54,250 bases of DNA from Cytophagaceae bacterium (GTDB taxonomy: Bacteria; Bacteroidota; Bacteroidia; Cytophagales; Spirosomataceae), in assembly GCA_947450365.1 (NCBI GenBank), contig CANFVE010000018.1, positions 1 through 54,250 of the forward strand, read 5' to 3'. A model generated the notes under the pieces. It ran no database searches. It was not told the DNA's origin and saw only the letters and a program-made list of their open reading frames with translations. Both the position numbers and the translations under genes were made by a program. Positions 27,089-35,095 of the stretch are shown here, piece after piece. Within the stretch, counting starts at the first letter, position 1; every line of letters begins with the position of its first letter.

Positions 27089-27547
27089 ATGAAAGCAGAA
27101 AAGACAGTAGATTTTCATATTAAAACGAGTTGGTACGCGATTAGTCGTATGTACAATACGTATGCGGCGCAGTTTGATATGACGATGGCGATCGGTTTTG
27201 TATTGCTTCATATAGACAAGGAGGGAACCTCGGCGACGAAGATTGCGCCAGCCTTAGGATTAGAGGCGAGGAGTTTAACGCGGATGTTAAAAACGTTGGA
27301 GGATAAAAAATGGATTCGTCGGGAGGCGAACTATCAAGATAAGCGGATTGTTAAAATCTTTCTGACGGATTTAGGGAAGAAAAAGCGGGATCAAGCGAGG
27401 CAAGGAGTGCTTTTGTTCAATGAACTTGTCTATGAACGGGTAGGTCCAGAAAAGCTAGGGGTGTTGTTTGAAGTGTTGGAATCGGTAAATGAATTGTTGG
27501 CTCAAGATACCGGACATATTTTAGATCAATTGAATACAGACGCTTAA
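27089..27547 (+). CDS. MarR family transcriptional regulator
   Basis: A 152-residue winged-helix regulator. ATKIAPALGLEARSLTRMLKTLE is the recognition-helix region and WIRREANYQDKRIVKIFLTDLG the wing, with the DxR pattern typical of MarR (here QDKR). Helices at both ends should form the dimer. No obvious target neighbour is present: the lipoprotein operon is upstream and an OmpA gene downstream, each with its own promoter. Similar regulators in Bacteroidota often stand next to fatty-acid oxidation genes, which are absent here. A near-consensus -7 box (TACTATTG, 27076-27083) lies just before the ATG. Confidence 0.85.
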   Translation: MKAEKTVDFHIKTSWYAISRMYNTYAAQFDMTMAIGFVLLHIDKEGTSATKIAPALGLEARSLTRMLKTLEDKKWIRREANYQDKRIVKIFLTDLGKKKRDQARQGVLLFNELVYERVGPEKLGVLFEVLESVNELLAQDTGHILDQLNTDA

Positions 27548-27550
27548 AAT

Positions 27551-27580
27551 GGCAATTTGATTAAAAAAATTGGCCTTTTT
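27551..27580 (+). terminator. Possible weak terminator after the MarR gene
   Basis: GGCAATTT pairs with AAATTGGCC with one bulged G, followed by five T residues. The stem is short and imperfect. Confidence 0.4.
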
Positions 27581-27626
27581 AATTAAAATATTATTAAAAA
27601 AGGATAGTATTTACATATTTGATTTC

Positions 27627-27634
27627 TATTTTTG
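27627..27634 (+). promoter_or_regulatory. -7 element of the OmpA-family gene
   Basis: TATTTTTG fits TAnnTTTG, giving a leader of about 45 bases. The -33 region is A/T-rich without a clear TTTG at the right distance. Confidence 0.45.
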
Positions 27635-27683
27635 CAACGTTGTAAAAATTAAGAATTCACTAAAATCATAATTTAATTTTACC

Positions 27684-28583
27684 ATGAAAAAACTACTTTT
27701 GGTATTTGCATTAATGCCATTCTTCTTCTCATGTGCGAGCAAGAAAAAATTGGCAGATTTACAATCTAGATTAACAGAATTACAAACCAGTAGCGATCAA
27801 GCTGTAGCTAAGGCGAAAGCAGATTTAGCTGATTGCAATTCCCTAACAGCAAGTCTTCAAGGGGAAATCAAAAAAAGAGATGCTGATCTAGAAGCTAAAA
27901 ATGGCCAATTGAAGTCATTGCAAGAGCAATTGGATTACATGAAAAGAACAAATACCAATTTATTGGATCGTTTGTCTGATTTATCTGTTATTAATAAGTC
28001 AGGTGCTGAAAGTATCCGCAAGTCATTAGAGGCCTTGAACGACCAAGGTAAATACATCAAGGATTTGAATTCATCAATCCAACGTAAGGATTCGATTAAT
28101 TTATCTTTAGTGATGAATTTGAAGCGTTCATTAGCTGATATCAATGATGAAGATGTAACGGTAGAAGTGAAAAAGGGGGTCGTGTATATCTCGATTTCAG
28201 ACAAGTTGATGTTTGCTTCAGGTAGTGCCAATGTCAACGCGAAAGCGGAAGCTGTTTTGGCGAAAGTAGCTAAAGTGGTCAATGATCACAAGGATTTAGA
28301 TATTTTGGTAGAAGGTCATACAGATGCTGTACCTATTTCTACGGATTGTATCAAAGACAACTGGGATTTAAGTGCTAAACGTGCAACGTCTGTTGTTCGT
28401 TTGTTACAAACTAAATTTGCCGTTGATCCTGAGCGCATGACTGCGGGTGGTCGTGGCGAGTTTGAACCACAATCAGAAAACAACAGCCGTTCAGGTCGTA
28501 AGATGAACCGTCGTACGGAAATCATCGTGACACCTAAATTGGATCAGTTCTTCAACTTATTAGCTCCTGCTTCAGGAAAATAA
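27684..28583 (+). CDS. OmpA-family peptidoglycan-binding lipoprotein
   Basis: A 299-residue protein. It has a lipoprotein signal (MKKLLLVFALMPFFFSCASK, lipobox FSC, Cys17) and a Lys/Asp-rich coiled coil (about 22-115; DLQSRLTELQ and LKSLQEQLDYM). The C-terminal OmpA domain (about 160-285) has the peptidoglycan-binding signature LVEGHTDAVP, NWDLSAKRATSVVRLL and GGRGEFEPQSENN-R--NRRTEI. It should link the outer membrane to peptidoglycan. There is no beta-barrel. Terminator and promoter frame it as a single-gene transcript. Confidence 0.92.
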   Translation: MKKLLLVFALMPFFFSCASKKKLADLQSRLTELQTSSDQAVAKAKADLADCNSLTASLQGEIKKRDADLEAKNGQLKSLQEQLDYMKRTNTNLLDRLSDLSVINKSGAESIRKSLEALNDQGKYIKDLNSSIQRKDSINLSLVMNLKRSLADINDEDVTVEVKKGVVYISISDKLMFASGSANVNAKAEAVLAKVAKVVNDHKDLDILVEGHTDAVPISTDCIKDNWDLSAKRATSVVRLLQTKFAVDPERMTAGGRGEFEPQSENNSRSGRKMNRRTEIIVTPKLDQFFNLLAPASGK

Positions 28584-28606
28584 GAAAAGACATCCATCGA
28601 TAAATG

Positions 28607-28635
28607 AAAAGGGCCTCCATATGGAGGCCCTTTTT
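28607..28635. terminator. Bidirectional intrinsic terminator (OmpA / LytTR genes)
   Basis: A perfect palindrome: AAAAGGGCCTCCAT (28607-28620) with ATGGAGGCCCTTTT (28621-28634), T-run on both strands. It serves the convergent genes on each side. Confidence 0.9.
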
Positions 28636-28653
28636 ATGTAAAGCAAATAGAGA

Positions 28654-28968
28654 TTATCCGAAACTTTGTCGAACCAATTCTAATTTACGACGCGATATGG
28701 GCAAAGAGTTCCCTAAGCTAGTGGGTACTTCTACGCATTCACGTGCTTTGAAGGCAGGTATATTATCTTTATTAATTAAATAAGATTTATGTATTCGGAT
28801 AAACGAATGCAGGCGAAACTGCGCTTCGAATTTTTTTAGGGTTTTAGCGATGACAATTTGTTTTTTATTCGCTAAGAATACGATGCTATAATTTCCTCTT
28901 CCTTCGATGTAAACGATGTCTTGAATGGGGCAATGATCTAAACCGGTTAGTTTAATTTCTGATTTCAT
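28654..28968 (-). CDS. Stand-alone LytTR DNA-binding domain protein
   Basis: A 104-residue protein that is nothing but a LytTR DNA-binding domain: DIVYIEGRGNYSIVFLA, KTLKKFEAQF, FIRIHKSYLINKDNI and LPISRRKLELVRQ match the family. It has no receiver domain and no membrane part, and no sensor kinase is near. It may act as a single-domain regulator or pair with a distant partner. A consensus -7 box is at 28994-29001. Confidence 0.88.
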   Translation of the reverse strand: MKSEIKLTGLDHCPIQDIVYIEGRGNYSIVFLANKKQIVIAKTLKKFEAQFRLHSFIRIHKSYLINKDNIPAFKARECVEVPTSLGNSLPISRRKLELVRQSFG

Positions 28969-28993
28969 AGGATTGTTTCAGGGTAATTTGAAA

Positions 28994-29001
28994 CAAACCT
29001 A
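28994..29001 (-). promoter_or_regulatory. -7 element of the LytTR gene
   Basis: TAGGTTTG on the minus strand (TAnnTTTG). The predicted start lies near 28988, about 20 bases before the ATG. Confidence 0.5.
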
Positions 29002-29073
29002 AAAAAATGTGCTATTTTATTTTAAAATGAATTATTTAACGGCGACATATTTATTAAGTGGTCAATATGGGGT

Positions 29074-29113
29074 AAAAAAATAAGGACAAACCATGCGATG
29101 ATGATTTGTCCTT
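29074..29113 (-). terminator. Intrinsic terminator of the initiator tRNA gene
   Basis: Read on the minus strand, AAGGACAAA (29105-29113) pairs with TTTGTCCTT (29082-29090), followed after one A by a run of seven T (29074-29080). Confidence 0.8.
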
Positions 29114-29118
29114 TTCTG

Positions 29119-29191
<73 letters not shown>

Positions 29192-29206
29192 ATCTAATTG
29201 GGAGTG

Positions 29207-29246
29207 CAAATATGCAGGGTTTTTTCGGGAAAAACAAGTATCTTTG
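29207..29246. promoter_or_regulatory. Overlapping divergent promoters of tRNA-fMet and era
   Basis: Minus strand: CATATTTG (29207-29214, one base off TAnnTTTG) with TTG at 29235-29237, spacer 20, for the tRNA. Plus strand: TATCTTTG (29239-29246) for era, 9 bases before its ATG. The two polymerase footprints overlap. Confidence 0.5.
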
Positions 29247-29255
29247 TTAAAAATT

Positions 29256-30158
29256 ATGGATCATCAACACAAGGCCGGTTTTATAAGTATAATAGGAAAA
29301 CCCAATGTAGGCAAAAGTACGTTGATGAATGCGCTTGTAGGTGAACGCCTTTCCATTGTTAGTTCCAAAGCTCAAACAACCCGCCATAGAATCCTTGGAA
29401 TGCTGAATGGCATCCAGGATGGAACAGAATATCAAATTGTTTATTCGGATACGCCGGGGGTTTTATTGCCTAAGTATGAATTGCACAAATCCATGATGCA
29501 ATTTGTTCGAAATTCGTTGGAAGACGCGGATGTTGTTTTATATGTGACGGATGTGTTTGATAGCTATGAGGATTTGGAATTTTTGACGAGTTGGAAGGAT
29601 CAAACGGATACGCCGATTCTGGTTTTGGTGAATAAAATCGACTTAGTCGATTCTGAGCGTTTGCAGGAATGTTTGAATTATTGGCAAGGTATTTTCCCCG
29701 GAAAAACAGTTTTGCCTATTTCTGCGCAAGAAGGAGTTCATCTGGAGGAGATTTTTACGCATGTGGTGAATCAATTGCCGGTGCATCCACCATTTTTTGA
29801 TAAAGATGAACTGACGGATAAGCCAGAGCGTTTTTTTGCCGCGGAGATGATTCGGGAGAAAATTTTTCTGAATTACAAAAAAGAAATTCCGTATTCCTGT
29901 GAGGTGGTGGTAACTGCCTTTAAAGAGGAGGAAAAGATCATTCGGATATCGTCTGAAATTTATGTGGAACGTGTTTCTCAGCGGGCCATTTTGATTGGTC
30001 ATAAGGGAGAGAGTATTAAAAAAGTAGGAATTCAGGCCCGTGCTGAATTGGAGAAGTTTTTTGGTAAACAAGTATTTTTAGAGCAATTTGTGAAGGTGGA
30101 GCCAGATTGGCGCGGGAAAGCTGATAAATTGCGTTCATTCGGGTATACACTCGATTAA
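29256..30158 (+). CDS. era: GTPase Era
   Basis: A 300-residue ribosome-assembly GTPase that binds 16S rRNA near its 3' end. G1 is GKPNVGKST, G2 TTRHR, G3 DTPG, G4 NKID, and the C-terminal KH domain is around residues 205-295 with GHKGESIKKVGIQARAELE. The ATG at 29256 is chosen because the alternative TTG at 29244 lies inside the -7 promoter box. der follows 11 bases later, the two GTPases forming one transcript. Confidence 0.96.
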   Translation: MDHQHKAGFISIIGKPNVGKSTLMNALVGERLSIVSSKAQTTRHRILGMLNGIQDGTEYQIVYSDTPGVLLPKYELHKSMMQFVRNSLEDADVVLYVTDVFDSYEDLEFLTSWKDQTDTPILVLVNKIDLVDSERLQECLNYWQGIFPGKTVLPISAQEGVHLEEIFTHVVNQLPVHPPFFDKDELTDKPERFFAAEMIREKIFLNYKKEIPYSCEVVVTAFKEEEKIIRISSEIYVERVSQRAILIGHKGESIKKVGIQARAELEKFFGKQVFLEQFVKVEPDWRGKADKLRSFGYTLD

Positions 30159-30169
30159 TTTCAAAAGAA

Positions 30170-31492
30170 ATGTCAAATATTATTGCAATTGTAGGTCGGC
30201 CCAATGTGGGGAAGTCAACCCTGTTCAATCGCTTGATTGAACAAAAGAAGGCCATTATGGACAATGTTTCCGGGGTCACTCGGGATCGCCATTATGGATA
30301 TGGCCAATGGACAGGCAAATTTTTTACCGTGATTGATACCGGTGGTTACGTGCACGGCTCAGAGGATATTTTCGAAGGAGCCATTCGCGAACAGGTGGAA
30401 TTGGCCATTGAAGAGGCCGCTGTGTTATTGTTTGTTGTCGATTGCCAAACAGGTCTAACAGATTTGGATAAGGATTTTGCCAAAGTACTTCGTAAGTCCA
30501 AAAAACCCGTTCTATTAATCGCAAATAAGGCTGATACGCATGAAAAGGCATTTGCCGCAGCTGAATTTTATGAACTAGGTTTAGGTGATCCTTTTGCGAT
30601 TGCGGCAGAAAGTGGTAGCGGAACAGGCGATATGCTCGACGAAATGGTTTCTCATTTCAAAGAAGAGGGTATCGAAAATCCTGAGGCTGGAGTTCCCCGT
30701 GTGGCGATTTTAGGTCGGCCGAATGTAGGTAAATCATCCTTCTTGAATGCCTTGCTAGGCCGTGACCGCTCAATCGTTACAGATATGGCAGGAACTACCC
30801 GGGATGCGATTCAAAACCGATATACCTTATATGGGAAAGATTTTATTATTACTGATACGGCAGGAATTCGTCGGAAGGCGCGCATCGATGATAATATCGA
30901 ATATTATTCTGTTTTGCGTTCGATTAAGGCTTTGGAGGAATGTGACATTGCGATTATTTTAATCGATGCGACAACCATCGATCCTTTAACGGGTTTAGAG
31001 GCGCAGGATATGAATATCATTAGTATGGCGGATAAGGCCAAAAAAGGAATTGTCCTGATGGTGAATAAGTGGGATTTGGTGGCGAAGGATACGAATACGG
31101 CGGTCAAATTAGAAAATGCGATTAAAGAGCGTTTGGCACCGATCAATTATATGCCGGTGATTTTTACGTCGGTCATGGAGAAGAAGCGTATTTTCCAGGT
31201 ATTGGAGAAGATGTTGGAAGTATATGAAAACCGCTCACAAAAGATCTCCACGTCTAAATTAAATGACGTCATGTTAGAGGTAATTCAAAGTTACCCGCCT
31301 CCCGCTTGGAAAGGGAAGTACATTAAAATCAAATATTGTACGCAGGTTTCTACGCCATATCCGACCTTTATTTTCTTCTGTAATTTGCCTCAATACATCA
31401 AAGAAAGTTATGAGCGTTATTTAGAAAATCAAATGCGAAAGGCTTTCAAATTAGACGGAACACCTATTTCTTTATTTTTCAGAAAGAAATAA
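30170..31492 (+). CDS. der: Ribosome-assembly GTPase Der (EngA)
   Basis: A 440-residue protein with two GTPase domains in tandem, unique to Der: [12 protein letters not shown] (first) and [12 protein letters not shown] (second), each with its own DTGG/DTAG switch and NKAD/NKWD specificity motif. A KH-like C-terminal domain begins near 350. It is needed for 50S maturation. It overlaps the convergent Ycf48-like gene by 21 bases at its 3' end. Confidence 0.97.
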   Translation: MSNIIAIVGRPNVGKSTLFNRLIEQKKAIMDNVSGVTRDRHYGYGQWTGKFFTVIDTGGYVHGSEDIFEGAIREQVELAIEEAAVLLFVVDCQTGLTDLDKDFAKVLRKSKKPVLLIANKADTHEKAFAAAEFYELGLGDPFAIAAESGSGTGDMLDEMVSHFKEEGIENPEAGVPRVAILGRPNVGKSSFLNALLGRDRSIVTDMAGTTRDAIQNRYTLYGKDFIITDTAGIRRKARIDDNIEYYSVLRSIKALEECDIAIILIDATTIDPLTGLEAQDMNIISMADKAKKGIVLMVNKWDLVAKDTNTAVKLENAIKERLAPINYMPVIFTSVMEKKRIFQVLEKMLEVYENRSQKISTSKLNDVMLEVIQSYPPPAWKGKYIKIKYCTQVSTPYPTFIFFCNLPQYIKESYERYLENQMRKAFKLDGTPISLFFRKK

Positions 31493-32515
31493 AGCATCGA
31501 TTTGGGCAATTGGGAGTTTTCCTAATTGCCCTTTTCCTCCTACACCGAATAGCATATCCTTTACTTGAATGATGTTGTGAAAATGACTTTCAGGTAAGTC
31601 TTTCCATTTTTTTAATCCCTCATGATAGGCCGCGCTTCTGCTAGGGCCTGATACGATCCAATAGGGTCGACTATATATGATTTTTTCGATGTAAAAACTC
31701 GGGGTATTTGATATAGCTTTCCAAGTGTTACCATCATCTGTCGATTCCATTATGGGGAAATTGTTCTCGTTTATCCGCAAATAATTTCCACCGCCAGCCC
31801 ATACATGATGTTTATTTTTCGCCGCAATGCTGAAAAACCCGCTACTGGAGTCGGTACAACAAACCTCTGCTTGTATCTTCCATGTCTGTCCTTGATCCCT
31901 TGATTTATATATCCGTGATTTTTGTGAACCGCCTGTGACTAAATAATTTTCGTGAGTATTGGGCACGTGAATTAAACTTGAGCCACTGGCTGCAAAGGAT
32001 GCTTCTCTCGGCAATAGGGGAGGAAAGCTAGGGTTTGATATTTGAACAAGTTCTTGCCCATTTGAGATTAATCGGAATAAAGAAAATTTTCCTTCTTTGG
32101 GATCTGAAACCAAGAGCCCATCTTTTGTTTTCGTATTCCATATAATCGCATCAAAAAAATACCCAGGCTCATTCGTTTCATAGAGGATTTCCCATGTATT
32201 TCCTCCATTTGTTGTTTTATAGAGTTTTGCGGCATATTCTTTGGATAATCCAGCGCTCATGAGGATAACTTCTTTTTCATTTACTATAATGAGGTCTCTG
32301 AAATCTAATTTTTCGGCTGTTGGAATTTGTTGGATAGCCCATGACTTTCCGTAGTCTGCGGAATGAATGACCGTTCCTTTGGTTCCTCCAATCCAAATAT
32401 GGTTATGTAAGGCTTTAATTGCGCGGAAGGAAGCTTGGCTTTCGATCCCCAAGGAAGTCCATTGGGCATGACTTACCAATGAAATAAATAAGAGGATGGG
32501 CATTAATCTTTTCAT
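31472..32515 (-). CDS. Secreted Ycf48-like/BNR beta-propeller protein
   Basis: A 347-residue exported protein. MKRLMPILLFISLVSHAQ is a signal peptide. The body has repeated Asp-box-like units (S/T-x-D-x-G-x-T/S-W): SADYGKSW, TTNGGNTW, SRDQGQTW and STDDGNTW, spread over the chain as in Ycf48-type propellers. Such proteins bind partners or sugars; the target is unknown here. The ATG at 32515 is chosen over the upstream in-frame codon at 32563, which would place residues ahead of the signal peptide. The 3' end overlaps der. Confidence 0.82.
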   Translation of the reverse strand: MKRLMPILLFISLVSHAQWTSLGIESQASFRAIKALHNHIWIGGTKGTVIHSADYGKSWAIQQIPTAEKLDFRDLIIVNEKEVILMSAGLSKEYAAKLYKTTNGGNTWEILYETNEPGYFFDAIIWNTKTKDGLLVSDPKEGKFSLFRLISNGQELVQISNPSFPPLLPREASFAASGSSLIHVPNTHENYLVTGGSQKSRIYKSRDQGQTWKIQAEVCCTDSSSGFFSIAAKNKHHVWAGGGNYLRINENNFPIMESTDDGNTWKAISNTPSFYIEKIIYSRPYWIVSGPSRSAAYHEGLKKWKDLPESHFHNIIQVKDMLFGVGGKGQLGKLPIAQIDALFLSEK

Positions 32516-32534
32516 GACGTCATTTTTGCATAAA

Positions 32535-32560
32535 AAAAGCCACCGTTTCGGGTGGCTTTT
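32535..32560 (-). terminator. Intrinsic terminator of the T9SS-sorted gene
   Basis: Read on the minus strand, AAAAGCCACC (32551-32560) pairs with GGTGGCTTTT (32535-32544), followed by T residues toward 32532. It lies 18 bases after the stop of the secreted protein gene. Confidence 0.8.
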
Positions 32561-32578
32561 CAAATAGTACCTTGTTAC

Positions 32579-34876
32579 TTATTTGTTCACAATCACTTTG
32601 CTGATGAATGATTTATCACCGCTTCCTTTGATTTGAACGATGTAAATGCCGTTTCCTAGGCCGTTTACATTTAATTCATTAGCTAATTCTGTACTTCCTA
32701 ATTTGCCGCTATATACCGGGCGGCCAACCATGTCGTATAAAGTTACATCTGCGTTAGTCCAATCTTCTAATGTTTGGATACTCACCTTAGATCCTGTGAT
32801 TGGATTGGGATAAATCGCAACACCTTTGAATTCTGGATCAACTCCATATGAATAACGAACGGCGTCCGTGAAACATGTTAATGAAGTTCCGTCGATGGTG
32901 TAGTTGTATTTACGACGTGCTGTATAGTCTCCTGCAGAAATTACTTTAGCAACAGCTACTTTAGAATTTAATAAACTAGTACCATACTTCCATTCAAAAT
33001 CTCCAGCTGTTCCCGAACCATCTGTGGCAGGGAAGTTTAATGCTTTTAAGTTATAAACACCTTCTTTTGCGATCGATGCAGAACCTAAACCTGGGTTTGG
33101 TTGGTTTACCACTTTAACTGAGTTTGACACTGCGGAGATACACCCATTGGCATCTTTGGCAGTTGCTGAATATGTACCGCTTGTCTTTAAATCTGCTAAT
33201 ACTTTACCTTGGTAGGTCGTGTTCCAAATCACATCGTTCACCGAAGTGGCTGTAATCGACACGGCATTGATAACACCTGCGTCTGATTTAGTACAGAAAA
33301 TGGTTGCCGAATTGGCAGCGATTACGGGTGCTGCTGGCAATGGAAGTACTTTTACTTCAGTAGCAGCTGATGTTAAGGAGTAACAACCGTTATCATCTTT
33401 AACACGAACCGTGTATAAACCTGCTTTATCGATGTTAATGCTTGCGGTCGTAGCAGATGTACTCCATTCGTATATAGTTCCACCTGTTGCATTTTTAGAT
33501 GACTCTAAGGTTGCTGCGATAGGCGTTCCTAAACAGAATCCTAATTTTGTTTTAGCGGTGATCGTTGGTGTCGCTGGGCGATCATAATTCACAACGGCCA
33601 CTTCAGAAGATAGTTCAGAAGGGCAATTGGCATTGGAGATATAGCCAACTTGAATTTTAACGTTTTTATTTAAAGTGATGCTTGAGCCCGCTCCTAACGT
33701 AGCATCCGCCACTCCATTTACATACCATGTATAAGAAGCAGGTTTTGTAACGCCTAAATACCCAACATTTTGAGTCAATGAAGCTTCATTCACAGAAAGG
33801 GAAGTAGTACCTTCTAAGCAATAAGAAGTGTTTCCTGCGATGCTTGGCTTAGGCAAGTCGACAATACTGATTGTAATAGGATTGGAATCTTGAACACCTC
33901 CACAAGCCGCATCTGCCGTAATCCGAAGACGATAAGTTCCTGGAACGCTTGCTTGCATCGTATTTGTATTTGGGAATGGAGCAACGGCTACAGAACCGAT
34001 TTGTCCTAAACCATCTTTTAACCATTGGAAACCAAATTTATCCAAGTATGCACTTGGAATATCCCATGTCAAAGTATTGTATGTATCCTTGCAAATCTCT
34101 TGTACAGTTCCTGTACCATTTGTTTTTCCAGTACCCGTTATATTTAAGGCACGATCTAAGCGATACAAATTTTTGATGTTAAATTCCAACGTTTTTTGAG
34201 ATTTCAAACCGACAATTACATCAGCAGTATTTTCGTTTGTAACCGAAGGGTAATTACATTGAGCAGCATATGTTCCACTTGTAAACCGCGGGTCAGAAAA
34301 TTCTACACGCAAATCATTTGAATTTGTTACTTCCTCTGTTCCATTTGGCAAGGTCCATGTGATTGATTGCTTACATCCATAAGCAGTTAACACAATACTT
34401 CCACTCGTGGGATTAGCTACAGTTGTACACACGCGTTGGGAAGAAACAATATCAGTTGGTTGATACGAAGGACGAACCATATAAACTGTTACCTTCGCCG
34501 AAGAAGGGCTAACGACAAGTGTTGTCGTATCCTTGCAGTTTACGGTGTAAACTAATGGTGAATGATTTTCAGGTTGATTCGGATCAGAAGGACCACCTAA
34601 TGGAACTGTATATGCTGTTACCGGATTGTTTCCCGCACCTGAACCTGTTTGAAATGCGCCAGCCCATATATTTTGTGTGGAAATCGATTTGGTAGAAAAA
34701 GTCCATACATAGGTGGACGTTGTTGGACATCCTGAAGCTTCAAATTTCACAGACTTGCCAGTGTAGCCATGAATTTCTGCAGCGGTTGATCCATTAATTA
34801 ATGGCGTTTGCGCGAAAATAGTAAAGCCCAAAGAAACTAGGCAGACTGTCAGGGTGAATTTTAAAAATGTATTCAT
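32579..34876 (-). CDS. Large secreted protein with type IX secretion sorting domain
   Basis: A 765-residue exported protein. It has a signal peptide (MNTFLKFTLTVCLVSLGFTI) and a chain of Ig/PKD-like beta-sandwich modules, each with paired Cys (for example CLEGTTSLSV and CLGTPIAATLES). The C-terminal type A T9SS domain carries the VAIYPNPITGSKVSI, VTLYDMVGRPVYSG, LNVNGLGNGIYIVQIKG and SKVIVNK signature. It should be displayed on or released from the cell surface by T9SS. No catalytic site is seen, so an adhesive or matrix role is likely. Start: ATG at 34876; the longer frame to 34915 would add residues ahead of the signal. Confidence 0.9.
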   Translation of the reverse strand: MNTFLKFTLTVCLVSLGFTIFAQTPLINGSTAAEIHGYTGKSVKFEASGCPTTSTYVWTFSTKSISTQNIWAGAFQTGSGAGNNPVTAYTVPLGGPSDPNQPENHSPLVYTVNCKDTTTLVVSPSSAKVTVYMVRPSYQPTDIVSSQRVCTTVANPTSGSIVLTAYGCKQSITWTLPNGTEEVTNSNDLRVEFSDPRFTSGTYAAQCNYPSVTNENTADVIVGLKSQKTLEFNIKNLYRLDRALNITGTGKTNGTGTVQEICKDTYNTLTWDIPSAYLDKFGFQWLKDGLGQIGSVAVAPFPNTNTMQASVPGTYRLRITADAACGGVQDSNPITISIVDLPKPSIAGNTSYCLEGTTSLSVNEASLTQNVGYLGVTKPASYTWYVNGVADATLGAGSSITLNKNVKIQVGYISNANCPSELSSEVAVVNYDRPATPTITAKTKLGFCLGTPIAATLESSKNATGGTIYEWSTSATTASINIDKAGLYTVRVKDDNGCYSLTSAATEVKVLPLPAAPVIAANSATIFCTKSDAGVINAVSITATSVNDVIWNTTYQGKVLADLKTSGTYSATAKDANGCISAVSNSVKVVNQPNPGLGSASIAKEGVYNLKALNFPATDGSGTAGDFEWKYGTSLLNSKVAVAKVISAGDYTARRKYNYTIDGTSLTCFTDAVRYSYGVDPEFKGVAIYPNPITGSKVSIQTLEDWTNADVTLYDMVGRPVYSGKLGSTELANELNVNGLGNGIYIVQIKGSGDKSFISKVIVNK

Positions 34877-35052
34877 TTTTTGGAAATAATTTGAGTAGAT
34901 ATGCAGAGAAATCAATGCTTAATTTTTCAAACCACAAGTTAAATATTTTTTTTCTAAATAAAGAAGAAATTTATCAATTGGTCATCTTTTTAGTCATATT
35001 TTACAAAACGCTAATATTTGACTGTTATTATATAAGATCTGTAAATAATGTT

Positions 35053-35060
35053 TATTTTTG
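35053..35060 (+). promoter_or_regulatory. -7 element of glnS
   Basis: TATTTTTG (TAnnTTTG), leader about 30 bases. The 219-base gap from 34877 to 35095 is A/T-rich and otherwise empty as far as I can see. Confidence 0.45.
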
Positions 35061-35095
35061 AGGTTCTATTTTCATCCTAATTAATTATCGCGTAC

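Noticed and set aside
29643-30071. 142-codon minus-strand frame inside era
   Set aside because: era is complete with all G motifs and a KH domain; the antisense frame has no family features.
31472-32515. Ycf48-like protein as a true photosystem II assembly factor
   Set aside because: No photosynthesis genes or context; the BNR-type repeat family is widespread in secreted proteins of Bacteroidota.
34867-35061. Open frame of 64 codons on the plus strand before glnS
   Set aside because: It overlaps the signal peptide of the T9SS-sorted gene on the other strand, has A/T-driven composition and no recognisable features.
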